A stretch of DNA of 51,459 nucleotides from Bacteroidota bacterium. GTDB lineage: Bacteria; Bacteroidota; Bacteroidia; Chitinophagales; Chitinophagaceae. Shown here piece by piece: positions 43,327 to 51,459 of this stretch. Positions within the stretch are counted from its first letter, which is position 1; each line of letters opens with the position of its first letter. The stretch spans positions 1-51,459 of the forward strand of contig JAFAEW010000035.1 of the NCBI GenBank assembly GCA_023423835.1. The letters are read 5' to 3'. The notes beneath the pieces were generated by a model, which was given only the letters and a program-made list of their open reading frames with translations, did not search any database and was not told the origin of the DNA. Position numbers and translations under genes: made by a program.

Positions 43327-43575
43327 TTATTTGGTTTCCTTTTCCTTTTTAATCTCTTCGTCATAATCTTCCATATCCTTTTCGTCGGGCATATCTTCAA
43401 TATTGGAAGATTCTCTCAAATAGGCTTCTCCCTGTTCACCGAAAACCGGCTGAGGAGGAATGCCGGCTTTGTTATTCACCGGAACATTTTCATCCTGCTC
43501 GTCGTGTTTTTCATCCGGCTGGTTTAAATTCATTTCCTCTTTTGGAGCCATATTTTTGTTGTTTAAGTTCTGCAT
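43327..43575 (-). CDS. Small acidic hypothetical protein, 82 aa
   Basis: MQNLNNKNMAPKEEM ... rich in Asp, Glu, Asn and Pro, with almost no hydrophobic core, so probably disordered. A second Met at codon 9 (MAPKEE) is an alternative start. Follows the DUF2383 gene by 4 bases on the same strand, and is likely co-expressed with it, perhaps in a stress response. No family recognised; coding status rests on position and codon use. Confidence 0.6.
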   Translation of the reverse strand: MQNLNNKNMAPKEEMNLNQPDEKHDEQDENVPVNNKAGIPPQPVFGEQGEAYLRESSNIEDMPDEKDMEDYDEEIKKEKETK

Positions 43576-43579
43576 TACT

Positions 43580-44047
43580 TTAAACTTTGGCAGCGTCTCT
43601 CAATGCTTTTATTTCATCGTGACTCCTAAGCTGTTCTTCTTTTTGTTTCATTACAATATCACGCAGGTAAGCGGGTAAATCGTCGGATTCCAATGCGTCC
43701 TCGTAGGCTTTTTTCATCGCATCTTCTCCTTTTTCACAAGCGGCAAGAATGCTGTAGCGGTCGTCGTCACCGGTGAAGGCGTTTTTAATGTCCATCCATA
43801 CGCGGTAGAGTTTTCCGCTGGTAGTGGTAGTGTTATCAATATCACCACCCATTACCTGTACTTCTTTTCCCAAAACCATTTTGTACTGACGGCTTTGATC
43901 TATACAAGCCTGGAAAATGGAAATTAGGTCGCCCGTATTATCCTTTCCTTCAGCCTCCTTAATGGCGCGTTCGTAACCGTCGATCCTGTCATTGTTCATC
44001 TGGATCAAATTATTTACAACCTGTACTGATGCTTCTGAATTTTTCAT
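43580..44047 (-). CDS. PA2169-type four-helix-bundle protein (DUF2383)
   Basis: Protein of 155 residues from the ATG at 44047 (MKNSEASVQVVNNLIQMNN). Ferritin-like four-helix bundle of DUF2383, with glutamates and histidine positioned as in a di-metal or binding core (DRIDGYERAI, CIDQSRQYKMVLGK, ACEKGEDAMKKAYEDALE, RSHDEIKALRDAA). The frame extends to 44137, but that would run through the terminator at 44126 and add a hydrophobic N-terminus that the family lacks. Family members are induced under stress in some bacteria; role unknown. Confidence 0.85.
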   Translation of the reverse strand: MKNSEASVQVVNNLIQMNNDRIDGYERAIKEAEGKDNTGDLISIFQACIDQSRQYKMVLGKEVQVMGGDIDNTTTTSGKLYRVWMDIKNAFTGDDDRYSILAACEKGEDAMKKAYEDALESDDLPAYLRDIVMKQKEEQLRSHDEIKALRDAAKV

Positions 44048-44125
44048 ACCTATTATAATTTTTGAATAGGTAATAAAATATTCATGCCAGAAAATGGCTG
44101 CCTGAATTTCAAAGAATCCGGGAAA

Positions 44126-44156
44126 TAAAAAGAGCATGATTTATACCCATGCTCTT
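44126..44156 (-). terminator. Terminator of the lipoprotein gene (minus strand)
   Basis: Stem AAGAGCATG / CATGCTCTT around a 9-base loop, followed leftward by a T-run on the minus strand. It separates the lipoprotein gene at 44189 from the DUF2383 unit. Confidence 0.8.
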
Positions 44157-44188
44157 CTCTAATTATAAAGACTTATTCCAATAAAATT

Positions 44189-45085
44189 TTACGGCATCAG
44201 TTTCGCCCTGAATTTTCCATTCGTGATCGGCACGGGATTTCCCAGAGTATCGACGGCCGTGCCCGAAAAGATGACCGTCGTTACACCAGTAGGCGCATCG
44301 TAGGCAAGATCAAAACTCATTTGATCTGTAGTGCCAAGTTCATCCGACGAATAAATGACTACGGGAAGGTTGTTGAAATTGGAAGCAAAATAAAACCTTA
44401 TCCCGTCATCTGAGGTGTAGTGACCCGGGGTAATAACTCCGCCGGGGGCAGGAATAGTTATACCCACAATTGAATCTCCGGTGGCAACGGTGGTTCCGGT
44501 AAGAAGTAACAGTTGATCGAGTGTTGTTGAATCTTCTGCGAGCACTGCGAGCTGAACCGGACCATTATATTGTCTGTTGGCATCTGAAAAATACCAGGCC
44601 GTATCTGACCTGTTAATGCTGTCAAGATTGCCGCCGGGATTTCCGCCCAATCCCGTTCCCGTACTGTCATTTACCAAAACAGAAAATGAACAGAAAGTAG
44701 AATCGAATGAAACGGTAAAATCGGTGGTTTTCTGCAGAATCGGCGTTCCTACCGGCTTAAGTTTGATTGTGTTCAACCCGGTTGTATTGAAAAATCCCGA
44801 ATCGGCAAACATAAATCCATTCTGGTTATCGGTTTTGATAACATAATTTCCTACTGAATCCACCCAAACTTCCATCTGCACGTAGGCAGTATCCGGTCCC
44901 GGGGTAACGCCATTGTAAAATGTTCCAACTACCGAATCGGCATAACAGTTCCCGGAAGTGTCGGTCAACCTTCCTTTCGCTACACGATCGTCAACGGGTT
45001 GTTCAAAACTGTAATCCTTGCTACAGGCTATTGTAAATACAATCGCCGACACAATAAAAAAAACAGAAAATAGGTTTCTTTTCAT
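44189..45085 (-). CDS. Hypothetical lipoprotein, 298 aa
   Basis: Lipoprotein signal with FTIAC and lipidated C21, then SKDYSFEQPVDD. The mature part is rich in Ser, Thr, Gly, Asp and beta strands, with a GGNPGGNLDS linker near 150; it resembles repeats of Bacteroidota surface or periplasmic lipoproteins with an immunoglobulin-like fold. No catalytic motif. Outer-membrane location is likely. Ended by the terminator at 44126. Function unknown. Confidence 0.8.
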   Translation of the reverse strand: MKRNLFSVFFIVSAIVFTIACSKDYSFEQPVDDRVAKGRLTDTSGNCYADSVVGTFYNGVTPGPDTAYVQMEVWVDSVGNYVIKTDNQNGFMFADSGFFNTTGLNTIKLKPVGTPILQKTTDFTVSFDSTFCSFSVLVNDSTGTGLGGNPGGNLDSINRSDTAWYFSDANRQYNGPVQLAVLAEDSTTLDQLLLLTGTTVATGDSIVGITIPAPGGVITPGHYTSDDGIRFYFASNFNNLPVVIYSSDELGTTDQMSFDLAYDAPTGVTTVIFSGTAVDTLGNPVPITNGKFRAKLMP

Positions 45086-45188
45086 AAAAATGCTGATCTA
45101 AAGATTCGTTACACAAAGCCTTCCGGAGAAATAACGAACTGTAAAAATAAAAATTGTTTTAATGTTTCCTTTTATGTTGCAGCCCATA

Positions 45189-46595
45189 TTATTCCGGATC
45201 AACATTGCCGATCATATTTGCGGGAACCACCCATTCATCAAACTGTTCAGGGGTGAGATAATTTAATTCTACCGCTTTTTCCTTCAATGTTTTTCCTTCT
45301 TTGTGTGCCTTTTGAGCAATTTCTGCAGCCTTGTAATATCCTATCTTGGGATTTAACGCGGTAACCAGCATGAGACTGTTTTCAAGATGTTTGCGAATAT
45401 TTTTTTCAATCGGAACAATTCCTTCCGCACACTTATCATTAAAACTCACGCAGCCATCTCCAAGCAGCCTTGCAGAATGCAGAAAATTAGCGATCATCAC
45501 CGGTTTGAAAACATTTAGTTCAAATTGTCCGTTTGATCCGCCTACACTTATGGCAACATCATTTCCCATTACCTGAGCAGCAATCATCGTTAAAGCTTCG
45601 CATTGGGTTGGATTTACTTTGCCGGGCATGATGGAAGATCCGGGTTCATTATCAGGAATATGAATTTCTCCGATACCGCTTCTGGGGCCGCTGGATAACA
45701 TTCTGATGTCATTGGCAATTTTCATGAGACTAACGGCTACCATTTTTAAAGCGCCGTGACTTTCCACAATGGCATCATGTGCCGCTAAAGCTTCAAATTT
45801 ATTTTCGGCAGTTACGAATGGAAGACCGGTGAGATTTGCAATATTTTCTGCCACTTTCTTCGCATAACCTTTAGGCGTATTGATGCCGGTTCCAACAGCG
45901 GTACCTCCAAGTGCTAATTCTGCCAAATGCGGAAGGCTGTTTTTGATTGCTCTGATTCCATGTTTTAATTGAGAAGCGTACCCACTGAATTCCTGGCCCA
46001 GGCTTAAGGGCGTTGCATCCATAAAATGTGTTCTTCCGATCTTGATGATATGTCTGAATTCACGGCTCTTTTCAGATAGTGTGTGCTGAAGCTTTTCAAT
46101 ACCCGGAAGCGTTGTTTGCATCAGCATTTTGTAAGCCGCAATGTGCATCGCTGTCGGAAATGTGTCGTTTGAAGACTGAGATTTATTGACATCATCGTTT
46201 GGATGAAGAAATTTGTCCTTATCGTTCAGGCTGCCGCCACTGATAACGTGGGCACGGTAAGCGATGACCTCATTCACGTTCATGTTACTCTGTGTGCCGC
46301 TGCCGGTTTGCCAGATCACAAGTGGAAACTGATCGTCTAATTTTCCTTCCAGAATTTCATCACAAACCTGCGCTATCGCTTCATATTTCTCAAGCGGTAA
46401 CACGCCGAGCTGATAGTTTGTTAAAGCCGCTGCTTTCTTCAGATACGCAAATGCTTCAATAATAGGTTTCGGCATTTTATCCGTATCCTGTGCGATCTTA
46501 AAATTTTCAATACTGCGTTGGGTTTGCGCGCCCCAATAAACATCTGAAGGAACGTTTACTTCCCCCATTGTATCTTTTTCAATCCGGTAAACCAT
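45189..46595 (-). CDS. fumC: Fumarate hydratase class II
   Basis: TCA-cycle enzyme of 468 residues, homotetrameric and iron-free, converting fumarate to malate. The superfamily signature GSSIMPGKVNPTQCE (about residues 317-331) is intact, as are QTGSGTQSNMNVNEV and GRTHFMDATPLSLGQE. The C-terminal EKAVELNYLTPEQFDEWVVP tail is usual for class II. A TAACTTTG box lies 15 bases before the start. Divergent from murI. Confidence 0.97.
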   Translation of the reverse strand: MVYRIEKDTMGEVNVPSDVYWGAQTQRSIENFKIAQDTDKMPKPIIEAFAYLKKAAALTNYQLGVLPLEKYEAIAQVCDEILEGKLDDQFPLVIWQTGSGTQSNMNVNEVIAYRAHVISGGSLNDKDKFLHPNDDVNKSQSSNDTFPTAMHIAAYKMLMQTTLPGIEKLQHTLSEKSREFRHIIKIGRTHFMDATPLSLGQEFSGYASQLKHGIRAIKNSLPHLAELALGGTAVGTGINTPKGYAKKVAENIANLTGLPFVTAENKFEALAAHDAIVESHGALKMVAVSLMKIANDIRMLSSGPRSGIGEIHIPDNEPGSSIMPGKVNPTQCEALTMIAAQVMGNDVAISVGGSNGQFELNVFKPVMIANFLHSARLLGDGCVSFNDKCAEGIVPIEKNIRKHLENSLMLVTALNPKIGYYKAAEIAQKAHKEGKTLKEKAVELNYLTPEQFDEWVVPANMIGNVDPE

Positions 46596-46609
46596 TCTGT
46601 TTTTACTGA

Positions 46610-46617
46610 CAAAGTTA
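46610..46617 (-). promoter_or_regulatory. Bacteroidota -7 box (TAACTTTG) of fumC
   Basis: Exact match on the minus strand, 14 bases before the ATG; very short leader expected. Confidence 0.6.
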
Positions 46618-46744
46618 ACAATTGTAAGCTATAGATATTTTCATTTTGCTACCGTAGCAGGTTGCTCGCACCAAATTGCCGGGTAGATATTATCGGTTGA
46701 TGTACTGTTTATTGTGCTAATGCCATTAATTATATCTTTACCGC

Positions 46745-47566
46745 ATGCAAGGTCCAATTGGTGTTTTTGATTCGGGTTATGGCGGGCTTACAATCCTGAA
46801 AGAGATCGTACAGCAGCTTCCGGATTATGATTATCTGTATTTGGGTGACAATGCGAGGGCACCCTATGGCAATCGTTCTTTTGATACCGTTTATCACTAC
46901 ACCTTAGAGGCCGTAAACTGGTTTTTTCAACAGGGATGTTCGCTCGTAATCCTCGCATGCAACACCGCCTCTGCCAAGGCTTTAAGAACCATACAGCAAA
47001 AGGATCTTCCGCGGATCGATCCTCATAAAAGGGTATTGGGAATCATCCGGCCAACGACGGAAATTATCGGAGACCTCTCAAGGAGCGGCTCTGTTGGCAT
47101 ATTGGCAACAAAAGGTACAGTTGAATCGGAAAGCTACCTGACCGAGATCAATAAGTTTTTTCCGGATATTCGCGTCGTACAACATGCTTGTCCGATGTGG
47201 GTTCCACTGGTGGAAAACAATGAGTATAACGGCGCCGGAGCAGACTATTTCATTAAAAAGGATTTGAACCAGCTATTGAAAAAGGATGAGCGGATAGATA
47301 CGATCTTACTGGCGTGTACACATTACCCCTTATTACTTTCGAAAATCAAGGAGTTTACACCGGTCGATATCAGCCTGATTACACAAGGCGCCATCGTTGC
47401 AAAGAGTCTGGAGCGTTATCTGAAGCGGCATCCGGAGATCGAGCGCCACATCCTGAAAAATGGCGAACGCAGGTTCTTTACTACCGACTCTGATACTGAC
47501 TTTAATGCGCACGCCACCATGTTTTATGGAAAAAGGGTTTTGGCCACCCAGATAGAACTGGGATGA
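46745..47566 (+). CDS. murI: Glutamate racemase
   Basis: Enzyme of 273 residues supplying D-glutamate for peptidoglycan. The two catalytic cysteines are C72 in LACNTASA and C191 in LLACTHYP; IGVFDSGYGGLT at the N-terminus and LYLGDNARAPYGNRS are also conserved. Length is normal and no deviation is seen. A TATCTTTA element close to the -7 consensus lies just upstream. Convergent with the META-domain lipoprotein gene. Confidence 0.96.
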   Translation: MQGPIGVFDSGYGGLTILKEIVQQLPDYDYLYLGDNARAPYGNRSFDTVYHYTLEAVNWFFQQGCSLVILACNTASAKALRTIQQKDLPRIDPHKRVLGIIRPTTEIIGDLSRSGSVGILATKGTVESESYLTEINKFFPDIRVVQHACPMWVPLVENNEYNGAGADYFIKKDLNQLLKKDERIDTILLACTHYPLLLSKIKEFTPVDISLITQGAIVAKSLERYLKRHPEIERHILKNGERRFFTTDSDTDFNAHATMFYGKRVLATQIELG

Positions 47567-47602
47567 GATCTGAATTTAAATTTTTGGATTAAGCCTGTGT
47601 CG

Positions 47603-48106
47603 TCAGATCGAATTGCCTTTAACTGTACCCGGCCTTTTCCAGGTTGACAACACGGTTTTTTCCGCCATCAATTCCAAAACGCCGTTTTCAATACGGAAGT
47701 GGTCAACCTTTAACAGGCTTTCTATAAACGCTTTTTCATTGTAACCCGGACAAGCCATTTTGGTGAGCATTATGTCTTTTAGAAAGATCAGGCTGTTTCC
47801 CGTTCTGCGAAATTTTCCCCGCATTTGATTGCAACCAGAATTACCTGAAAAGCTGTTATCACCTACGTTAAATCTTAAAACCGGCAAATGTCCTGAAGCG
47901 GTGTCGGATGGTAATACAGCTATCAACATCCATTCTCCCTGCAGTGAAGCGGTGTCGATTGAAGATCCATGAAGAGAGTCTCCCACAATTGGCACGGTAT
48001 CGGAAGCGGTTGAATCCGGTTGAACCTTCTGGGAAACACTATTGGTTTCCTGCGAAGGACACCCCATCATCAAAAAAGAAATAATCGGAATAATGAAAAG
48101 TTTCAT
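47603..48106 (-). CDS. META-domain lipoprotein
   Basis: Protein of 167 residues with lipobox LMMGC (C16), a short Thr/Ser/Asp-rich linker and then a META (HslJ-like) domain: LQGEWMLIAVLPSD, SGNSGCNQMRGKF, LTKMACPG. A pair of cysteines, one in SGCN and one in MACPG, probably forms a disulfide. An AAGGAG ribosome site lies 11 bases before the ATG. The next gene upstream on this strand is the FAD-Rieske gene, 47 bases away. META proteins relate to heat-shock and novobiocin tolerance in E. coli; here the role is unknown. Confidence 0.9.
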   Translation of the reverse strand: MKLFIIPIISFLMMGCPSQETNSVSQKVQPDSTASDTVPIVGDSLHGSSIDTASLQGEWMLIAVLPSDTASGHLPVLRFNVGDNSFSGNSGCNQMRGKFRRTGNSLIFLKDIMLTKMACPGYNEKAFIESLLKVDHFRIENGVLELMAEKTVLSTWKRPGTVKGNSI

Positions 48107-48153
48107 GATTCGTTTTTCTCCTTAAACTTCAATTTTCTTGCCACCGTTGGATG

Positions 48154-49689
48154 TTATTGCTTGTCTTCCGTCTCGCTTCCCAATGATTCGAGCGGCTTTG
48201 TAGCCGGAGCGGTTAAGATTCTTCCGGTGACATCGTAGCGCGTACCGTGGCAGGGACAGTCCCAGGATCGTTCGGCAATGTTAAAACTAACTTCGCAACC
48301 GAGATGCGTACAGTTTGGATTCAATGCGTAGATTTTTCCGTTTTCATCTTTATGAATTGCGATTGTTTTATCTTCAAATTTTACTACGCTGCCTTCTCCC
48401 GGAGCAAGGCCGGCCAATTCTTCCAATCTTTCCTTGGGTAAGACGGTTTGAAAAAGTTTTGCCGTAACATCAGCATTTTCCTTTACGAACTCTGCAAATC
48501 CGGCAATCGGTTTAATCCGTCCGGGATGAAACAATTTGCGGTATTCGCTTTCTCCATCTACAATCAATTCTTTAAAAATGATGGCGGCTAACGAACCAAA
48601 GGTCATTCCGTTTCCACTGAAACCCGTGGCCACATAAATATTTTTTGAAAAGCCCGGAAGCAAACCGATATAGGGTAGTGCGTCTACCGGCTCATAATAT
48701 TGCGATGACCAGCGGAAGGCTACTTCTTCAACATCGAACCCGGCTTTAATATCGCTTTCGAGCGCCAAAAATGGCTTATTGGTATTGGGTTCGTGCCCGG
48801 TTTTATGATCACAACCTCCCGCAATCAAATAGTCCCTGCCATTTACATTTTGGGTACGGTAATAGTGAAAAGGCTGGTCGAGATCATAGATGAGACAATC
48901 GGGATAATTTCCTAATTTCAACCTTACTGCCATCGCATAACTCCGGTAGGGCGCCGCTTTTAAATCAAGGATATTAATTCCGGGAGGAATATGGGTTGCA
49001 TACACCAGATTCTTACATTTGAAAACGCCGTCCGTTGTTTTTACTTCTATAAGATTGTCTTCATTTTCGGCTTCTAACACACGACAGTTTTCGCAGATGG
49101 CTCCTCCAAGGTTTTCAAATTCCTTTGCAATGGCATAAATATAATCGACCGGATGAAACTGTGCCTGATCATCTACTTTTATTGCTTTTGTAAATGCGAT
49201 TGGAGCCGGGATTTGTTTCGCACCTGCTATCTTTAAACCTACTTTTCGGCAGGCGGTTTCAATGTCTTCCAGTTCTTTTTTCTGCTTTTCGTTTTTGGCA
49301 ATCAGATAGGCCGATTTCCTTTCAAATCCGCAGTGTATCTTGTATTCCAGCACGAGTTTTTCAACGAGTGAAATGGCTTGAGCGGCGCCTTTCGCAACCA
49401 ACCTCGCATTTTCTTCCCCAAAGTTTTTAATGTAAGTAGTATAAGGATTATCTAAAAGGGTATTAAGATGTGCTGTTGTACCTCCGGTAGTTCCAAAGCC
49501 AATATTCCTGGCTTCAATAATCAGACAACTTTTTCCGGCTTTTTGTAATAATAATCCTGTCGTGATTCCGGTAATTCCTCCACCGGCGATAACGACATCG
49601 TAGGTTTTTCCCTGATCGGATACATTATTTGGAATATAATTGCTATGGCCTTCCTGCCACAAACTTTTTAATGATCCGTCTCTTTCCAT
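48154..49689 (-). CDS. FAD-dependent oxidoreductase with C-terminal Rieske domain
   Basis: Protein of 511 residues. Residues 30-410 are a DAO-type flavoenzyme (GGGITGITTG at 36-45; ATGFSGNGMTFG near the end of the domain). Residues 420-500 are a Rieske 2Fe-2S domain with ligands C460 and H462 (CTHLGC) and C478 and H481 (CPCHG). No signal peptide. Rieske fused behind a DAO domain is a known arrangement in several bacterial groups, whose substrates are mostly unidentified; an amine or amino-acid is plausible. It is followed on the same strand by the META lipoprotein gene. Confidence 0.93.
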   Translation of the reverse strand: MERDGSLKSLWQEGHSNYIPNNVSDQGKTYDVVIAGGGITGITTGLLLQKAGKSCLIIEARNIGFGTTGGTTAHLNTLLDNPYTTYIKNFGEENARLVAKGAAQAISLVEKLVLEYKIHCGFERKSAYLIAKNEKQKKELEDIETACRKVGLKIAGAKQIPAPIAFTKAIKVDDQAQFHPVDYIYAIAKEFENLGGAICENCRVLEAENEDNLIEVKTTDGVFKCKNLVYATHIPPGINILDLKAAPYRSYAMAVRLKLGNYPDCLIYDLDQPFHYYRTQNVNGRDYLIAGGCDHKTGHEPNTNKPFLALESDIKAGFDVEEVAFRWSSQYYEPVDALPYIGLLPGFSKNIYVATGFSGNGMTFGSLAAIIFKELIVDGESEYRKLFHPGRIKPIAGFAEFVKENADVTAKLFQTVLPKERLEELAGLAPGEGSVVKFEDKTIAIHKDENGKIYALNPNCTHLGCEVSFNIAERSWDCPCHGTRYDVTGRILTAPATKPLESLGSETEDKQ

Positions 49690-49780
49690 GAGATTGTTTT
49701 AATCATGGGATTAAAAAAGTGTGCCGGAATTTTCGTCGATAATGGAGACTGACGAATGTTGGATGGTTTGTAGTGAAAAT

Positions 49781-49809
49781 AAAAAAAGCCATCTTACGAC
49801 AGCTTTTTT
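49781..49809. terminator. Terminator of the OmpA-family gene
   Basis: A seven-A run, AAAAAAGC and GCTTTTTT arms with an inner TC / GA pair and a short loop; read leftward it has a T-run and lies just after the stop of the OmpA gene. Confidence 0.75.
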
Positions 49810-49833
49810 ATAGTTTGAATTTTACAACCGCGT

Positions 49834-50709
49834 TTATCCGGCAGTTTTATTTTCTAACAATTGGAAGAACTGATCGAGTTGTGGTAAGATTACGATCCTT
49901 GTTCTTCTGTTTGCCGCTTTTCCTTCCACTGAATCATTTGCAGCAACGGGTAAATATTCACTTCTTCCGGCGGCCGCCATTTTAGCGGGATCGAGGCCGT
50001 ATTCATTTTGTAAAATGCGTACAACAGAAGTAGCGCGTTTTACACTCAAATCCCAGTTGTCTAATAAAATACCTGCACCACGGAAAGGAACATTGTCGGT
50101 ATGGCCTTCTACCATAAATTCAATATTCGGCTGATTTTTCAGCACTTTAGCCACTTTTCCAAGTACTTCTTTTGCCCGGGGAGTTACATCGTAGCTTCCG
50201 CTTTTGAAAAGAAGTTTGTCGGAAATGTCAACATAAACAACGCCTTTATCCACTTTAATATTGATGTCCTGATCATCGAGGTTCCCGATTGCGCCTTTCA
50301 AATTCATCACCAATACCATGTTGAGCGAATCTTTCCTGGCCATCGCAGATTGCAAATCTTTGATGTAAGCATCCTTTGCTCCCAGATTTTCGAGCGATTT
50401 TTTTACACTTTCCGCCTGGCTGTTACTCAATACGGACAAGGCTTCGAGCTGATTGAGCATCGTGCTGCTGTTGTTCTTTAAATAATCGTTTTGCTTTTGA
50501 AGGTCTGCAAGTTGATTTTTTAAGTAAGAATTATCGGTTGTAAGTGCCGATTTTTTTCCCTGACAATCGTTGAATTCGCCCAGTAGCGTAGAATATTTCT
50601 CAGACAGCTCCCGGTTTTTTTGTTCAGATTGCTGAAACTTTTTTTGACTTACGCAAGAAAAAAGCAGAATGGGCATGGATCCCAAAAGTAAAAATTGCCT
50701 GATTTTCAT
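49834..50709 (-). CDS. OmpA-family lipoprotein with coiled-coil spacer
   Basis: Protein of 291 residues. Lipobox LLFSC with C19, then a heptad-rich coiled coil from about 25 to 125, then an OmpA-like peptidoglycan-binding domain (about 140-275): MVEGHTDNVPFRG, LSVKRATSVVRIL, and the final NRRTRIVILPQ. It tethers the outer membrane to peptidoglycan. A good promoter (TTG-N18-TACATTTG) lies upstream at 50748-50776. Single-gene unit. Confidence 0.92.
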   Translation of the reverse strand: MKIRQFLLLGSMPILLFSCVSQKKFQQSEQKNRELSEKYSTLLGEFNDCQGKKSALTTDNSYLKNQLADLQKQNDYLKNNSSTMLNQLEALSVLSNSQAESVKKSLENLGAKDAYIKDLQSAMARKDSLNMVLVMNLKGAIGNLDDQDINIKVDKGVVYVDISDKLLFKSGSYDVTPRAKEVLGKVAKVLKNQPNIEFMVEGHTDNVPFRGAGILLDNWDLSVKRATSVVRILQNEYGLDPAKMAAAGRSEYLPVAANDSVEGKAANRRTRIVILPQLDQFFQLLENKTAG

Positions 50710-50747
50710 GAAAATTGATTTTAATACTAAAATGGTTTTGGTATGGG

Positions 50748-50776
50748 CAAATGTAATTTAGAAAGCAGATAAACAA
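50748..50776 (-). promoter_or_regulatory. OmpA gene promoter (TTG-N18-TACATTTG)
   Basis: On the minus strand a TTG -33 element (50774-50776) is followed, after 18 bases, by an exact -7 box TACATTTG (50748-50755). This is one of the best matches to the Bacteroidota consensus in the window; it gives a leader of about 30 bases. Confidence 0.65.
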
Positions 50777-50971
50777 TAGTACAGATTGTTAAAGATCATA
50801 AAAGCAGCTTAAGCTTTGATTGAAATATTCTTAAATCCGGCTTATAAATTGATCCGCATCTGGTTCTTCCATGACCGGCGGCAAAATTAGGTGGTTGTGG
50901 CTTTAAATTATTATCTTTTGTAATGGAAGCAATTTTTTCGCATTTTTGCAGGAAAGCAGCCTGGATTTTAT

Positions 50972-51459
50972 ATGAAGCAAAAGCTGTATCATCAATTGAC
51001 GGAAAATAAGGAGGCGGGCCGCAAATCGTTTTCGGTTTTAATTGATCCTGATAAGGTCACCGATCCGAAAATTTTGGATAATATCCTTTCTTTATCGATC
51101 GAAGCCGGCGTGGATTATTTTTTTGTGGGTGGAAGTCTCGTAATCTCCAACAATCTTGATGAATGTATCCGTCATTTAAAACAGCACAGCAATATCCCTG
51201 TTTTATTATTTCCCGGCGCTCCTTCTCAAGTAAGTAAGTATGCCGATGCCTTGCTTTATCTTTCCCTGATTTCAGGAAGAAATCCTGAATTGTTGATCGG
51301 GCAACATGTCATCAGCGCACCAGCCGTTAAGCAGAGTGGTCTTGAGATCATTCCAACCGGATATATGGTAATCGATGGTGGCGCTCCTACTACCGTTTCC
51401 TATATTTCTAATGCCTCCCCAATGCCGGCCGATAAAAATGAAATTGCAATGTGTACGGC
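50972..51459 (+). CDS. Geranylgeranylglyceryl / heptaprenylglyceryl phosphate synthase, 5' part
   Basis: Open frame from ATG 50972 to the right edge (162 full codons; no stop). It translates to MKQKLYHQLTENKEAGRK, then FSVLIDPDKV, FVGGSLVIS, LLFPGAPSQVS, YLSLISGRNPELLIGQH and PTGYMVIDGG, the TIM-barrel signatures of the GGGP/HepGP synthase family, including the phosphate-binding FPGxPSQ region. These enzymes attach a polyprenyl chain to sn-glycerol-1-phosphate; Bacteroidota members make an ether lipid whose role is unclear. The C-terminal third is missing because of the window edge. Confidence 0.92.
   Translation, partial: MKQKLYHQLTENKEAGRKSFSVLIDPDKVTDPKILDNILSLSIEAGVDYFFVGGSLVISNNLDECIRHLKQHSNIPVLLFPGAPSQVSKYADALLYLSLISGRNPELLIGQHVISAPAVKQSGLEIIPTGYMVIDGGAPTTVSYISNASPMPADKNEIAMCT

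Noticed and set aside
44048..44137. N-terminal hydrophobic extension of the DUF2383 protein
   Set aside because: It would run through the terminator stem at 44126-44156 and is not a family feature.
1..51459. tRNA, rRNA, CRISPR or insertion-sequence signals
   Set aside because: I found no cloverleaf with CCA-like acceptor and TTCRANYC arm, no spaced direct-repeat array, and no transposase frame.

Overview
The window is a chromosomal segment of a Bacteroidota bacterium, most likely from the Chitinophagaceae or a related lineage. The evidence is the gliding lipoprotein GldB, a T9SS C-terminal sorting domain, Bacteroidota-type small families (DUF5522, DUF2490, PspC/PadR pair), a heptaprenylglyceryl/geranylgeranylglyceryl phosphate synthase, and many exact matches to the Bacteroidota -7 promoter element TAnnTTTG just upstream of genes. 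I recognise no rRNA, tRNA, CRISPR array, insertion sequence or prophage. About 53 genes are supported; the first and last run off the window.

Layout. 1-3.7 kb: a truncated unknown gene, a small unknown gene, gldB, a UDP-hexose dehydrogenase and a CDGSH iron-sulfur protein. 3.8-12.3 kb: a surface-glycan island with two leftward gene strings (hldE-GT2-GT2/GT4 fusion, and GT9-GT4-SDR) around a rightward HAD phosphatase-PEBP pair. 12.4-20 kb: housekeeping genes, namely a 2-oxoacid:ferredoxin oxidoreductase alpha subunit without its beta partner, BI-1, phosphatidylserine decarboxylase, dusB, a CPBP protease and cdsA. 20-22 kb: a broken chimeric gene (DUF2905 start joined to a T9SS adhesin tail, interrupted by an in-frame TAG) next to an N-acetylmuramoyl-L-alanine amidase. 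22.8-25.5 kb: a structured intergenic region with two perfect DnaA boxes, then dnaB and rsmE. 25.5-30.5 kb: a DksA-like protein, ileS (type 2, with a swapped GxHH signature) and engB. 30.5-36 kb: dehydrogenases, an unknown protein with a possible beta-pore pattern, DinB, a holin-like protein, and the overlapping trmB-DUF5522-ATL operon. 36-40 kb: a Cys-rich AraC regulator and the PadR-PspC operon with a palindromic operator. 40-51 kb: purM, ribF, an L,D-transpeptidase-like protein, DUF2383, fumC, murI, a META lipoprotein, an FAD-Rieske oxidoreductase, an OmpA lipoprotein and the start of the ether-lipid synthase gene.

How it fits together. Envelope biology dominates: sugar-nucleotide and heptose supply plus glycosyltransferases, phospholipid genes (cdsA, PSD), peptidoglycan genes (murI, amidase, L,D-transpeptidase, OmpA) and lipoproteins. 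The signals most worth checking are the chimeric T9SS pseudogene, the DnaA-box cluster upstream of dnaB, the GxHH IleRS, the heptose glycan island, the PadR operator, and the unknown protein at 32605-33519. Several starts were moved from the longest frame to an inner codon because a TAnnTTTG box, a terminator or a neighbouring gene excludes the longer version.
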